Assembly: GCF_020687805.1 (NCBI RefSeq)
Contig: NZ_JAJEWQ010000006.1
Span: 57,654-121,653, forward strand
Reading direction: 5' to 3'
Source of the DNA: Planctobacterium marinum
GTDB taxonomy: Bacteria > Pseudomonadota > Gammaproteobacteria > Enterobacterales > Alteromonadaceae
DNA: 64,000 nt
Of this stretch, positions 11,639 to 21,046 are shown piece by piece (position 1 is the first letter of the stretch; each line of letters begins with the position of its first letter). A program made the position numbers and the translations under genes. The notes beneath the pieces were generated by a model. That model searched no databases and had not been told where the DNA came from. It saw only the letters and a program-made list of their open reading frames with translations.

Positions 11639-12451
11639 TTAATCGGAGGTTTTTTGCAAAAGAGTATGCTCAGAGCGGCCTATATAATGCGCCACAATTT
11701 GTGTCAGTTCACCAGTGTCTTTTAAGGTAGCGATGGCTCGGTTAATTCGATTCAGGAGGTAGCGATGTTCTTTTCTCAGCCTGATGTGTAAATCTCCGGC
11801 GGAATGCAGGGTGGCAAAAGCGATTTTGGTTCGCGATTGTTCCGCCCAATAGGCAGCCGGCAGGTCGCCTAATATTGCTGCCTGTATTCTGCCTTTGCGC
11901 AATGCCTGGATGAGTTGAATTTCGGAATTAAAATCAACCCGTTCGAATAAATGATCATTGTTGTACAGGTAGCCGCGAATAGTTCCTATCTTCTGGCCAA
12001 AGGTGGCTGATAACGTCGGGTAACGGTGTTGGTTTTCGGGCAAAGTTACAATGTATTCCTTTATTACAATCAAGCCATCACTGAGCACAAATTCCTGAGA
12101 AACCTGCTGGCCTGGAAACCAGCTCGGGCTAACCACATCAAAATCCAGCTCGCCGTTGGATAATGCCAACAGAGTTCTTTTAGGGGGCAGTGACACTGGT
12201 AAACCTTTGATGTCTGCATGTTTGAGTATTTTGTCAATTAGCTCTGCAACGATACCGGGCTGTTTTGCATCCGGGATAAAATAAGGATACCAGGCGTTTG
12301 AACCAGATATGTCATAACGCAGGGCAGTGGCGTCTGTGGGGCTGTTTACTACTGGAAATGAGCTCAGGGAATAACCCTGGCCTGGAATGAGCCAAAGGAG
12401 CAAGAGGAAAATACACCGCATTTGACGCGATGAAAATTGAAGTAACTTCAT
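11639..12451 (-). CDS. Periplasmic family 3 solute-binding protein
   Basis: 270 residues with a signal peptide (hydrophobic IFLLLLWLIPG, likely cleavage after GYS). The rest looks like an SBP_bac_3 fold: a WYPYF-type ligand region near residue 55, GELDFDVVSPSWFPGQQ, GTIRGYLYNN and a final GELTQIVAHYIG helix. No ABC permease or ATPase is nearby, as is usual for the many orphan binding proteins of Alteromonadales. It could deliver an amino acid or serve a sensory role; the ligand cannot be told from sequence. Confidence 0.7.
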   Translation of the reverse strand: MKLLQFSSRQMRCIFLLLLWLIPGQGYSLSSFPVVNSPTDATALRYDISGSNAWYPYFIPDAKQPGIVAELIDKILKHADIKGLPVSLPPKRTLLALSNGELDFDVVSPSWFPGQQVSQEFVLSDGLIVIKEYIVTLPENQHRYPTLSATFGQKIGTIRGYLYNNDHLFERVDFNSEIQLIQALRKGRIQAAILGDLPAAYWAEQSRTKIAFATLHSAGDLHIRLRKEHRYLLNRINRAIATLKDTGELTQIVAHYIGRSEHTLLQKTSD

Positions 12452-12649
12452 CTTTTTGTAATCGATTGCATTAATGTTTAATTCAGACTACTTGTCAGAC
12501 CATAAGGGAAATTATGAAGGATGAGACATTGAAAGCAATGCTACTTTTGTCTGATAAATAAACCTGGTTGCAGTTTGGGTAAGGCCGGATTTGTAATACC
12601 CAAAGGCACGGATTGAGACCTTTGCAGCACAGTGTAATGGCGATCTGAC

Positions 12650-12925
12650 TTATTTTCTGCCAGTGTTTTGAATGGGAGGGTTAACCATGGTCGTAGGTTG
12701 CAAACGTCCTTGCTTTTGCTGAGTAACATGCGCTGTTTCATGGGGCAAATGCCGTTCGCCGCCCCGCGCAGTGTGCACTGCGTTGCCTTGCGCATAAGCA
12801 TGAGCCTGAACACTGGCAGCTTGTGCAGAATGTGTTCGTATTCTGACATTTGACAGATCAGTACCTGCTAAATGTTCAATACTTGTTCTTAGGTTGTTTG
12901 GTAACCCGTTTCTGCCATTTGCCAT
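12650..12925 (-). CDS. Stand-alone DUF4157 (eCIS-core) protein
   Basis: 91 residues starting MANGRNGLP. GLPNNLRTSIEHLAGTDLS is followed by VRIRTHSAQAA, AYAQGNAVHTA and LPHETAHVTQQ. The last has the HExxH-like HETAH of the DUF4157 metallopeptidase-like domain, usually found at the start of much longer cargo proteins of extracellular contractile injection systems. Here the domain is the whole protein. The ATG at 12925 has a GGAGAG ribosome site; a frame starting at 12970 is longer but lacks one. It lies 47 nt downstream of the FRG gene on the same strand, so the two probably form an operon. Confidence 0.7.
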   Translation of the reverse strand: MANGRNGLPNNLRTSIEHLAGTDLSNVRIRTHSAQAASVQAHAYAQGNAVHTARGGERHLPHETAHVTQQKQGRLQPTTMVNPPIQNTGRK

Positions 12926-12972
12926 ATTGCTCTCCAACTTTGGGTTATCATAGCACTGTGTTGTAAGCAATG

Positions 12973-13764
12973 CTATTCAGGCGTTCTGGGACTGTAATGA
13001 CGTTTTAACCAGGCACTCAATCCATCTAAACCGGGAAATAATACTCGTTCAGTGATATTTGACTGATCTAATTTATCTCTGACTTCCCATTTAATTTCTC
13101 TGGGGATAACAATGGCCATGTTGTCGATTTGATGTTTTTCCAGCAGATCATCCAGTAGTAAATGGGCACCTGAAGCAACCGAAAACAAAGCATGTTGATT
13201 AACGATACGGGCATCCGTTGAAGGCGGTTCGTAAAATATGAAGAACTCCTCTTTGCTCATCAAGTCAAATTCTTCCAGGTCTTTGACCAGGCTTTCAAGC
13301 ATTTCCAAAGTGAATACATTACCGCCTTCATTGTCCAGGCAGTCACGCATTTTCCTGGGGAATTGCTTGTAGGAGTCGTGGTAATTAACCTTCCAGATAA
13401 TGCCATCCTGTTCGGCGTAATCAATATCGGCAGTGGCAAAGTGCAGGGCAACAAGCGGTGAATACGTCCAGTCCAACATCCGGGTGGGCAAACCGTGATG
13501 CTGAGCAATAGTCAACCAGTGCCAGATAGCATCTGTGGTATCGAAACTGTCGTGTCCATACTTGCGAAAATTGCGAAGCAGGTGTTTCTCCAGAGTTTGA
13601 TATTGGCCGCCCAGGCGCATCAGAGAAGTTTTTAAATCAAACTTTTCCGAAGGTTGCCCTCTGAACGCAAAAGGAGAGCGGTATCTGGCTATTTCATCAT
13701 TCCATGAACCCGCGAACAGTAATTCATGTAAGTGTGCCCATGACTCTGCAATTATGGTGTTCAT
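12973..13764 (-). CDS. FRG domain protein
   Basis: 263 residues. The name-giving motif appears as FAFRGQPSEKFDLKTSLMR (about residues 32-50), followed by WHWLTIAQHHGLPTRMLDWTYSPLVALHFAT, characteristic of the FRG domain. The domain occurs in bacterial toxins and suspected anti-phage proteins, and its activity is not firmly known. No signal peptide is seen, so it is cytoplasmic. It is the first gene of a two-gene unit with the DUF4157 protein. The upstream aminotransferase on the same strand is separated by a strong terminator. Confidence 0.8.
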   Translation of the reverse strand: MNTIIAESWAHLHELLFAGSWNDEIARYRSPFAFRGQPSEKFDLKTSLMRLGGQYQTLEKHLLRNFRKYGHDSFDTTDAIWHWLTIAQHHGLPTRMLDWTYSPLVALHFATADIDYAEQDGIIWKVNYHDSYKQFPRKMRDCLDNEGGNVFTLEMLESLVKDLEEFDLMSKEEFFIFYEPPSTDARIVNQHALFSVASGAHLLLDDLLEKHQIDNMAIVIPREIKWEVRDKLDQSNITERVLFPGLDGLSAWLKRHYSPRTPE

Positions 13765-13784
13765 GATTACCGGCTACCTAATGT

Positions 13785-13810
13785 AAAAAGCCCGGATAAA
13801 TCCGGGCTTT
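13785..13810 (-). terminator. Terminator of the aminotransferase gene
   Basis: Perfect 11-bp stem AAAGCCCGGAT / ATCCGGGCTTT with a 2-nt spacer; on the minus strand it runs into TTTTT. It sits directly after the aminotransferase stop. Confidence 0.85.
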
Positions 13811-13818
13811 CGTTGCGT

Positions 13819-15009
13819 TTAAAGGACTTTCACCAGGGCTTCTGCCAAATCGTCCACATTGCTCAGTGAAATACCGGCAATGTTGACCCGGCTGGAGTCG
13901 ACAAAGTAAACGGCACTTTCTGCACGCATTTGCTGTACCTGTTCCGGTGAAATACACAGGAAGGAAAACATGCCTTTTTGTTGTGTGACAAAGCCAAAAT
14001 CCATTGCTGCGCCTTTTTCCTGGAGTTTTTTCACTAACAAAGCGCGCAGATCCTGCATGCGGTTACGCATTTCAGATACTTCGGATTGCCACAGCGCTTT
14101 TAACTCTGGGTCATTCAAAATAATATCAACCAGGGCAGCACCCCAGGACGGTGGCATAGAATAGTTGGCACGGGCCACTGACTGAATTTGTGTTTGCAGG
14201 TTGCGACGAATTTCATTTGAGGCAGTAACCACACACGCCATACCCGTGCGTTCACGATATAAGCCAAAATTCTTTGAACAAGACGCTGACAAGATCATTT
14301 CCGGCAGGTTTTCAGATAACAAACGTATGCCGTAAGCATCTTCGTCCAGGCCGTCGCCAAACCCCTGATACGCCACGTCAATAAAGGGCACAAACCCGGT
14401 CTTTTGAGCCGCTTCTAACACAGCCTGCCACTGAGCTTGATTTAAGTCCTGACCGGTAGGATTGTGGCAGCAGCCATGTAGCAACACGATGTCGCCTTTA
14501 TTGACTTTTAACAGGGTTTCCATCATGGCATCAAAGCGAATACCGCGACTTTCTTTGTCAAAGTAAGGGTATTTTTCGATTTTCAATCCGGCAGTTTCAA
14601 AAATAGGGATGTGGTTTGCCCAGGTAGGATCGCTCACCCAAACAGTCGCCTCGGGATTACCTCTGGCGATTAACTCTGCCAACAGGCGCAACGCGCCGGT
14701 TCCACCGGGTGACTGCACCGCGGTAATTCTGTCTTCTAAAATAGCTGGGTGGTTTGCACCAAAAAGCAATTCTTTCATGCCGGAAAGAAAACCTGAAACG
14801 CCCTGAGGAGCGATATAGGTTTTAGTGGTTTCTGTGTCCAGAAGTATTTGTTGCGCTTTAGCGACGGATTTTAGAATGGGCGTGTTGCCCTGTTCATCTT
14901 TATAGACACCAACACCCAAATCAATTTTCTTCGGGTTTTGGTCTTCTTTGTAAGCAGCTGATAGTCCCAAAATTGGGTCCGCAGGCAAGGGCGGTAATAC
15001 TTCGAACAT
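13819..15009 (-). CDS. Aspartate/aromatic aminotransferase
   Basis: 396 residues starting MFEVLPPLPADPILGL, the start typical of AspC and TyrB (both about 397). This PLP enzyme transfers amino groups between aspartate, tyrosine or phenylalanine and 2-oxoglutarate. Visible family motifs are LHGCCHNPTGQDL, the PLP lysine in SASCSKNFGLYRERTG, and MFSFLCISPEQV near the C-terminus. The ATG at 15009 follows an AGAGGAAT ribosome site; a frame extending to 15051 is unlikely. Whether aspartate or aromatic substrates are preferred cannot be decided here. Confidence 0.92.
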   Translation of the reverse strand: MFEVLPPLPADPILGLSAAYKEDQNPKKIDLGVGVYKDEQGNTPILKSVAKAQQILLDTETTKTYIAPQGVSGFLSGMKELLFGANHPAILEDRITAVQSPGGTGALRLLAELIARGNPEATVWVSDPTWANHIPIFETAGLKIEKYPYFDKESRGIRFDAMMETLLKVNKGDIVLLHGCCHNPTGQDLNQAQWQAVLEAAQKTGFVPFIDVAYQGFGDGLDEDAYGIRLLSENLPEMILSASCSKNFGLYRERTGMACVVTASNEIRRNLQTQIQSVARANYSMPPSWGAALVDIILNDPELKALWQSEVSEMRNRMQDLRALLVKKLQEKGAAMDFGFVTQQKGMFSFLCISPEQVQQMRAESAVYFVDSSRVNIAGISLSNVDDLAEALVKVL

Positions 15010-15129
15010 AATATTCCTCTGTGAATTTCGGTACCGGACCAATGAAAGCATGAATAAGGGCGATATTATGACACTTTGTTATTTATTTACGAGTACTGTT
15101 GCGCTGATCAGACTGTAAAAATAAGACTA

Positions 15130-15903
15130 TCATTGAACAAACTGTAATAAGTGTTCTGTTTTGTTGCCAGTTATTTGTCCCTGTGGGTTGAATGTGCGTT
15201 CGTGCCACATGGCGTCACCCTGTGTATCGACCCAAAAAAGCGTTGATGTTCGGGTGCCGTAGCCCTCAGATTGAATGAAGATCGACGACAATTGTTTTTC
15301 CCACTGCTCCGGAATTCCCGTTTGGGGGAGCAGGTGGTCTGCGGCTTTTTCTTCGTTGCGCAGCAATGCCAGTAAACTTTCCGAATCGACGTACTGTTGT
15401 TGCTGACAATAGGTTTTCAATGCCTGTACACCTTTGTTAATTTTGGGCCATGGGCTGTTGAGATTGGCATTGGATAAGCCGTAAAACCCCGGACTTAAAA
15501 ACTGTAGCGAATCTTCATGGTTATTATACACCGCCAGATCATTCCAACGTCCAAACAGCAGGTTGTAGCCGTTGTAATGATGGCGCTGCTGATGCAGGCG
15601 TTGCACATAGTCGGGTCTGAGCTGAGGTTGACTCAGATAATCCAGTACCAATCGCCCCCGGCTATCGGCATCGTCCCGGTTTAAGTGAGGAGCCCGAATG
15701 TTGGTCAGCGCGCTGATAAAACCACCTTTGGTAACGCCCATCCAGGTACCGCCCGCTTCTAAATCCTGACCGGCCAGTAAATCCGGACACTTTTCCCAAA
15801 AGTGACTTTCACTGGTTGGACGTTGATAAAACTCATCGCGGTTTGCCGCGATGATCAGTGGATAGTTAGGGTGCTGTTTAACTGCAATGAATAAAATACA
15901 CAT
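15130..15903 (-). CDS. NRDE (TANGO2-like) family protein
   Basis: 257 residues beginning MCILFIAVKQHPNYPLIIAANRDEF, where Cys2 and the NRDE motif define the family. Further conserved stretches are GGTWMGVTKGGFISALTN and YGTRTSTL near the C-terminus. The fold is that of N-terminal nucleophile hydrolases with Cys2 as possible nucleophile. Bacterial members have no settled function. The protein has no signal peptide. It is divergent from the Cys/Met-metabolism enzyme across a 326-bp gap. Confidence 0.85.
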   Translation of the reverse strand: MCILFIAVKQHPNYPLIIAANRDEFYQRPTSESHFWEKCPDLLAGQDLEAGGTWMGVTKGGFISALTNIRAPHLNRDDADSRGRLVLDYLSQPQLRPDYVQRLHQQRHHYNGYNLLFGRWNDLAVYNNHEDSLQFLSPGFYGLSNANLNSPWPKINKGVQALKTYCQQQQYVDSESLLALLRNEEKAADHLLPQTGIPEQWEKQLSSIFIQSEGYGTRTSTLFWVDTQGDAMWHERTFNPQGQITGNKTEHLLQFVQ

Positions 15904-16229
15904 AAGTGGTGGATAACCTAAACAAACGTCGACAATGTCCTGATAGACAGGGTAAAAATCACAAGCATTTCACCTATTGTATTGAGCCCGGTTCAGTTTA
16001 CAAATTGTCATTTATGCTATTAGGGCGTATTGTACGTTTTGGATTTACCGGTTTATGGCACTCTGTCAGCACCTTTATTTTACCTGGCCAATATCAGAGA
16101 GTCTGAGGTGCTTTGAGTATATGTAATAGCAACTCTTAACAGTATTTTAAACGTTTTTATGGTAGCTTCTGATGATTCTCATTATCAGAGCCACAAAGCT
16201 CAGTATTTATTCAACTTTTTGACGTTACC
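15904..16229. other. Divergent intergenic region
   Basis: A 326-bp gap between two divergent genes. An inverted repeat TCTGAT / ATCAGA (16168-16189) lies about 45 bp before the PLP enzyme. No MetJ-type box or riboswitch was recognised. Confidence 0.45.
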
Positions 16230-17474
16230 ATGTCCGATATTCTTAAACAAAAAGGGTTTAACACCCGCTTAGTGCACGCCGACAGATTACTGAACGACCC
16301 TCAGGATGGTGCTGTGCACCAGGCAACCAATAATTCAGTATTATTTAATTACCCCGATATTCAGGATCTGGTGGATATTTTTCAAGGTAAGGTGGCCGGC
16401 CATGCCTATTCAAGACAGTCCTCCGCATCCATTGATGCGCTACAGAACATGATCTCGCAACTGGAAGGCGGCGTTGGCTCGCTGACTTTTGCTTCCGGAA
16501 TGGCGGCAATTACCACGGCGTTTTTAGCCTTGTTACAACAAGGTGATCATTTAATTATGAGCCAGTTCGTATTTGGCAATACCAGCAGCTTCATTGGCAC
16601 AATGCGACGCTATGGCATTGAGATTAGCGTGGTGGATGTGACTGATGTTAACGAAGTTGCACAGGCAATACGTCCCAACACTCGCGCTGTTTACGTAGAA
16701 ACCATAGCCAATCCGGTCACCCAGGTTGCGGATTTATTACCCATTGGCGAGTTGTGTGAGCAGCACGGGCTGTTATACATGGTAGACAATACCATGACGC
16801 CGGCGTACATCTTTGATGCGAAGTCAGTGAAAGCATCTTTACTAATGGGTTCACTGACCAAATATTACGCTGGCCATGGCCAGGTTCTCGGCGGTGTTGT
16901 CGTCGACACCGGCTTGTTTGACTGGGCACAATATGCCGGAATCCAGGACAGTTTCAGATCACTGCCAGTCGCCATGCAGGGGTTGATGCAAATTAAGAAG
17001 AAAGGCTTGCGGGATATGGGGGGATGTTTAACCTCTGAATCTGCACATGCTATTTCGATCGGTATGGAAACCCTGGCATTACGCATGGATAAAACCTGTG
17101 ACAATGCGATGCAACTTGCAAAATACCTGCAAAGTCACCCTAAGGTTGCCAATGTGTATTACCCGGGCCTGGAAGAGCACCCACAACATGCCAAAGCGGC
17201 ACAATATTTTGCGCAATTTGGTGGAATACTCAGTTTTGATCTGGTTGATTCAGTAGATTGTTTTGCCTTTATGAATAAACTGCAACTGGTGCTAAACGCG
17301 ACGCATTTGGGAGACACCAGAACGCTGGCCATTCCGGTAGCGCACACCATTTATTTTGAAATGGGAGAGAAAGTCAGAGCGGAAATGGGGATCAGTGACA
17401 ATATGATCCGTCTTTCCATTGGCATTGAAGATATCGCTGATCTTATTGCAGACTTTGAACAAGCCCTGGCATAA
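16230..17474 (+). CDS. Cys/Met metabolism PLP enzyme
   Basis: 414 residues of the cystathionine gamma-synthase / gamma-lyase family. Recognised features are HAYSRQSSASIDALQNMISQ, the GSLTFASGMAAITTAFLALL cofactor region, VYVETIANP, VDNTMTPAY and the PLP lysine in GSLTKYYAGHGQVLGG. Members make or break carbon-sulfur bonds in methionine and cysteine metabolism (gamma-synthase, O-acylhomoserine sulfhydrylase or methionine gamma-lyase); the exact reaction is not decided by the sequence seen. It is monocistronic, followed by a hairpin and the convergent CBM48-like gene. Confidence 0.85.
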   Translation: MSDILKQKGFNTRLVHADRLLNDPQDGAVHQATNNSVLFNYPDIQDLVDIFQGKVAGHAYSRQSSASIDALQNMISQLEGGVGSLTFASGMAAITTAFLALLQQGDHLIMSQFVFGNTSSFIGTMRRYGIEISVVDVTDVNEVAQAIRPNTRAVYVETIANPVTQVADLLPIGELCEQHGLLYMVDNTMTPAYIFDAKSVKASLLMGSLTKYYAGHGQVLGGVVVDTGLFDWAQYAGIQDSFRSLPVAMQGLMQIKKKGLRDMGGCLTSESAHAISIGMETLALRMDKTCDNAMQLAKYLQSHPKVANVYYPGLEEHPQHAKAAQYFAQFGGILSFDLVDSVDCFAFMNKLQLVLNATHLGDTRTLAIPVAHTIYFEMGEKVRAEMGISDNMIRLSIGIEDIADLIADFEQALA

Positions 17475-17494
17475 AACAATACGCCAATGATGTA

Positions 17495-17513
17495 GGGGAG
17501 GGGAATCCTCCCC
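17495..17513. terminator. Hairpin between convergent genes
   Basis: Stem GGGGAGG-ggaat-CCTCCCC, 20 nt after the PLP-enzyme stop and just before the end of the convergent gene; no T-run. Confidence 0.45.
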
Positions 17514-17526
17514 AAACACGGCTATG

Positions 17527-17841
17527 TTAGCCCAGCGTTGACACCACAGAATCATCGTCATAAGACGATTGTGACGGAATATATTTGTCGGCCGCCCAAT
17601 CATTCTCCCAGCTTTCGCCGTCCAGAAGGTATCGGAATCGGAATTCTTTTCCTGCTTCCAGATCCAGCGTTTGGGTAAAGCCGCCATTTTTTAATTTCTT
17701 CATTGGGGCTGCCTGACTGTCCCAGTCATTAAATTCTCCCACCAGTTGCACCGAATCGGCGCTTTGTGCCTCTTCCTGGGTCAATTTGAATGTAACTTTG
17801 CAAACGGGTTTTGATTTTAAATATTTTTTAGTGAGTGCCAT
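17527..17841 (-). CDS. CBM48/isoamylase-early-set domain protein
   Basis: 104 residues forming a single carbohydrate-binding-type domain: VQLVGEFNDWDSQAAPMKKL, then FRFRYLLDGESWENDWAADKY. The G-E-F-N-x-W and F-R-Y-x-x-D-G-x-x-W-x-N patterns are those of glycogen-binding modules of AMPK-beta and isoamylases. Such small stand-alone proteins are frequent in Alteromonadales; a glycogen- or starch-binding role is inferred. No secretion signal is present. The start follows AT-rich DNA; no partner gene is adjacent. Confidence 0.8.
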   Translation of the reverse strand: MALTKKYLKSKPVCKVTFKLTQEEAQSADSVQLVGEFNDWDSQAAPMKKLKNGGFTQTLDLEAGKEFRFRYLLDGESWENDWAADKYIPSQSSYDDDSVVSTLG

Positions 17842-18150
17842 GCTGTGTATCCTAAGTTAAATTGTAATAAAATTACATATAGTGCTTATTTATACCGCAC
17901 AAAACTAATATTATCACTGTTACTGTGTAATAAAAGTACTAAAAAGGTGCGAAAGCAACAGTTTACTGTGTGAATTTTGCAATTGTGTTGCCAGCTTTGG
18001 ACTCTGCATGACTATTTACCTGGGGTCGGACCAGTATTCAGCTATTTTCCTGATCCCGGGCCATAGTTAATGGAGCTGGTATCAGGGTCTGTTTCACGAA
18101 GAAATCGCGCCTGGTTAGAACACAATGTGTACTGCAAATATCAACAGACT
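17842..18150. other. Intergenic stretch
   Basis: 309 bases between two minus-strand genes. The right half must hold the 3' untranslated end of the DUF5916 gene. I see no gene, repeat or strong terminator in it. Confidence 0.5.
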
Positions 18151-20505
18151 TTACATTAACCAGGCGTAGCTAAATTTAACGAACAGGCTGCGGTCATCTT
18201 TTTCTAAATCCGTTAACCTGTCATCCTCATAGGCGTAGTCTGCGTAACCGGCAAAAAATACCGTCTGAGGGTTTATTTTGTAACTGTAAATCAGTTGCGT
18301 TGCGATATCCGCATAGGATTCGTCCGGCAAGTCGTCGGCAGCCCGACCCGGTTGGTTGGCGAGATTGTGAGTAATACGTGTATAGATCAGGTTGAGTTTG
18401 ATGGAGTTTCTGACATCAACATTATACTTTAACCGCACATCTGCCTGATGCGCGGTAAATACTTCTGCTTCATCAGCGTCCAGCTGTTCATACAAATAAC
18501 GTACTTCTGCTCTCAGGTGCGCATTGATGCTGTATTCAAATGCCGGACGCCAGGTAAAACGGTCTGCCAGACGGTTGTTTGCAAAGTCAATTTGCTTGCC
18601 AAATACAAATTCATTTTCCAAAAACAAACCGGCAGCAGGCTGAAAATTGCCGTATACAAAACAAAAGTTGCGATTAAACAGTGTGGTATTTCCCGCGATG
18701 GCCAGGCTTGATGCATCCTGACGTTTTCCCACGTGTTCATTTGCGATACAACCTATTTCACCAAAAGACTGCATAGGCCCATCAAAATTAAAAATGACTT
18801 CCACTTCTCGTTCAATTACATCACCGGCTTCATTGTGAGTAATGTCCCAGTCGGACCTTAATTCAGAGCGCGTCCACCAGTCACTCTCTTCGCCATACCA
18901 GATCAAACCTCCGCCCAACAGTGCTTTGTTGTAATCCGTCCGGCTTTCAAAACCTAAATCGGCTCTGTGATCGCTGCCAATACTGCGAAAATCCGCATAC
19001 ATAAACCAATCTCTTTCTTCATGGTCGTAGGCTAAATACCACGCGTTATCTTTCAGCCCGGTATAATTTTGGGTTCGCAACACCTGTTCATTGGTAATAC
19101 AGTTGGAAAAACTGCATTCAATGTTTGCCTGGCGACAATCTTCCTGTTCACAAAATTCGTTGCTAAGCCATTCGGGATACTCAGTATCACTGACAACGAA
19201 TTGCGCTTTGATAATATCCTGGGCGGTTATCTTATAGGTTACATCTACAGAGCCCGTGTAGTTGTGGTAATCATCCGAACTCCGGAAGGTGCCCAGCAAA
19301 CCAACAGAAAGATCGGCATTGGCATCATAGCGATACCGGACCGCAGCGTTGTTACTGTCCTGATTGAGTTCGGCTATGTCTGAGCGCAGATTACCGGGCA
19401 CCAGAAACCTGGTATTGCTATCGTCTGCCGCGAACAGACCAAAGGTGTGCTTACCCGATTTACCGGTTAATTTGGCACCGACATCCGGTGCGCCAATATT
19501 GCGGGTATATACCATGTCAAACTGGCTATTGAACATATCCTGATTTTCCAGGAAAAAAGGTCGCTTTTCGGGAAAAAACAACGTGAAGTTGTTATTCAGC
19601 CCCAATTGTGCAGAGTCGGCCTCTACCTGCGAAAGATCGGGATTGATGGTGGCGTTTAAAAAAATGTCTGAACTGATACTCCATTTTATATCCAGTCCCG
19701 GCTCTATATTCGTCTTGCTCTGCCAGTCGGTGAACTGATAACTTCCGGGCGCCTCTTCGCTATCTTGCAGCTCCCGGGTTTGCCGGTAACCCAGCGCCAA
19801 AGTCGGCACTATCGCCAACGAGTTTCCTTGTTGCATCCCTTCAAAGCCCTGAATTTCTTCCATTTGACAGGCCCAGCAATCGTTGTTTCGATCGATTTTC
19901 ATGCTGGAAATTCGCTGTCGTTCACTTCTGGGGTAAAAACGCAAAAATTCTACGGCCCAGGTTTGTTCTCCCTGACCTGGATTAAAGTTAAAGTTTCGAA
20001 GCGGAATGGCCATCTCAACTGTAAAGCCCTCTTCGTGTATTCTGCCTTCAGAATCCCAGAGACCGTCCCAGGCGTCACTTTCACTATTTCTGATCACGTT
20101 TTCTATACTGTCTAACTGGACACCCAGGGGATTAACGAAAAACTGGAAAACCAGGCGATGATCATTATAGGGATCGAGCTTTATGCCAACCAGGTCGTCG
20201 CGCCAGACTTTGTCGCGGTCATTATAAAAGGCCCTGATCGCCTCGGGATTGGGATCATAAGCCTGAAAAGCCACAAACAGGGTATCGCCATTTTCAAAAT
20301 AACTTACCTCAGTTTGTACTAACGGCGGGGTGTTTTCCTGTGGCCAGGTGATGTTGTTTAAGTTTATTTTTGCGGCATGTTGCCAGGCCGAATCTTCCAA
20401 AACGCCATCTATTTTAATCGTATCTATAACCTTAGGCACTTTAGGTGGGTTAGCACTGGCACCAACAGAAAATATCAGGCACAACAGCCCCACAAAATGT
20501 CGCAT
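18151..20505 (-). CDS. CBM9-like / DUF5916 outer-membrane protein
   Basis: 784 residues with a signal peptide (MRHFVGLLCLIFSVGASA). Residues about 25-200 resemble a family 9 carbohydrate-binding-like domain: IDTIKIDGVLEDSAWQHA, then VAFQAYDPNP and LRNFNF. The rest is the DUF5916 type: FFPEKRPFFLENQDMF, YTRNIGAPDVGAKLTGKSG, and many alternating-hydrophobic strands ending in an aromatic terminus (FVKFSYAWLM), as in outer-membrane beta barrels. Two cysteine pairs occur in the central region. Probably an outer-membrane protein of unknown substrate. No TonB or polysaccharide-utilisation partner is adjacent. Confidence 0.78.
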   Translation of the reverse strand: MRHFVGLLCLIFSVGASANPPKVPKVIDTIKIDGVLEDSAWQHAAKINLNNITWPQENTPPLVQTEVSYFENGDTLFVAFQAYDPNPEAIRAFYNDRDKVWRDDLVGIKLDPYNDHRLVFQFFVNPLGVQLDSIENVIRNSESDAWDGLWDSEGRIHEEGFTVEMAIPLRNFNFNPGQGEQTWAVEFLRFYPRSERQRISSMKIDRNNDCWACQMEEIQGFEGMQQGNSLAIVPTLALGYRQTRELQDSEEAPGSYQFTDWQSKTNIEPGLDIKWSISSDIFLNATINPDLSQVEADSAQLGLNNNFTLFFPEKRPFFLENQDMFNSQFDMVYTRNIGAPDVGAKLTGKSGKHTFGLFAADDSNTRFLVPGNLRSDIAELNQDSNNAAVRYRYDANADLSVGLLGTFRSSDDYHNYTGSVDVTYKITAQDIIKAQFVVSDTEYPEWLSNEFCEQEDCRQANIECSFSNCITNEQVLRTQNYTGLKDNAWYLAYDHEERDWFMYADFRSIGSDHRADLGFESRTDYNKALLGGGLIWYGEESDWWTRSELRSDWDITHNEAGDVIEREVEVIFNFDGPMQSFGEIGCIANEHVGKRQDASSLAIAGNTTLFNRNFCFVYGNFQPAAGLFLENEFVFGKQIDFANNRLADRFTWRPAFEYSINAHLRAEVRYLYEQLDADEAEVFTAHQADVRLKYNVDVRNSIKLNLIYTRITHNLANQPGRAADDLPDESYADIATQLIYSYKINPQTVFFAGYADYAYEDDRLTDLEKDDRSLFVKFSYAWLM

Positions 20506-20714
20506 TGATTTCCTTAACAGTTCTTAGTCGCTTTATAGCGTAGGTTATTTCTTTTATAAGCAGCAACTTTGATTTCGCTGCAATGGAAAAGCAAAAGCTT
20601 AATCGTATATTTGAAGTTGTAAATGCAAAGCGGCATATTTCAGGACAGCAAACCGCATAACCATCTAAACTTATGACATTATGGAGGAAGTTGCTACGCA
20701 GAGCAGCAGATACT

Positions 20715-20738
20715 AAAAACGCTCCAGGAGGAGCGTTT
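20715..20738 (-). terminator. Terminator of the RRM gene
   Basis: On the minus strand AAACGCTCC-tcct-GGAGCGTTT is followed by further T residues, about 25 nt past the stop codon. Confidence 0.8.
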
Positions 20739-20761
20739 CTTCTTAAACCGGAAAAAAACGT

Positions 20762-21046
20762 TTAGTAACGTTTTCTCTGACCACCACCATTGTTAGTGCG
20801 TGGCTTCGGTGGACGAGCTTCATTCACGACAACAGCTCGACCGCCAACTTCTTTGCCATTCAGGCCTTCAATTGCGCTTTCGCCATCTGCTTTAGATTCA
20901 AACTCTACAAATCCAAATCCCTTTGAGCGATTGGTTTCTCTTTCCATAATGATCTTGGCAGATAAAACATTACCGAAAGGAGCAAACGCTTCTTCCAACT
21001 CGGCATCAGTCAACCGGTAGGACAAGTTACCAACGTATAATTTCAT
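20762..21046 (-). CDS. RRM-domain RNA-binding protein
   Basis: 94 residues: one RNA-recognition motif and a short Gly/Arg-rich tail (NNGGGQRKRY). RNP2 is LYVGNL (residues 3-8) and RNP1 is KGFGFVEF (about 42-49). Small single-RRM proteins of this type occur in many gammaproteobacteria, some cold-inducible; the RNA targets are unknown. The start MKLYVGN at 21046 has an AGAGAAGAG ribosome site. A long upstream untranslated region is possible, since the next gene is divergent and 440 bp away. Confidence 0.88.
   Translation of the reverse strand: MKLYVGNLSYRLTDAELEEAFAPFGNVLSAKIIMERETNRSKGFGFVEFESKADGESAIEGLNGKEVGGRAVVVNEARPPKPRTNNGGGQRKRY

Noticed and set aside
12541..12849. 102-codon minus-strand frame
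   Set aside because: Overlaps the DUF4157 gene in another frame; composition not protein-like.
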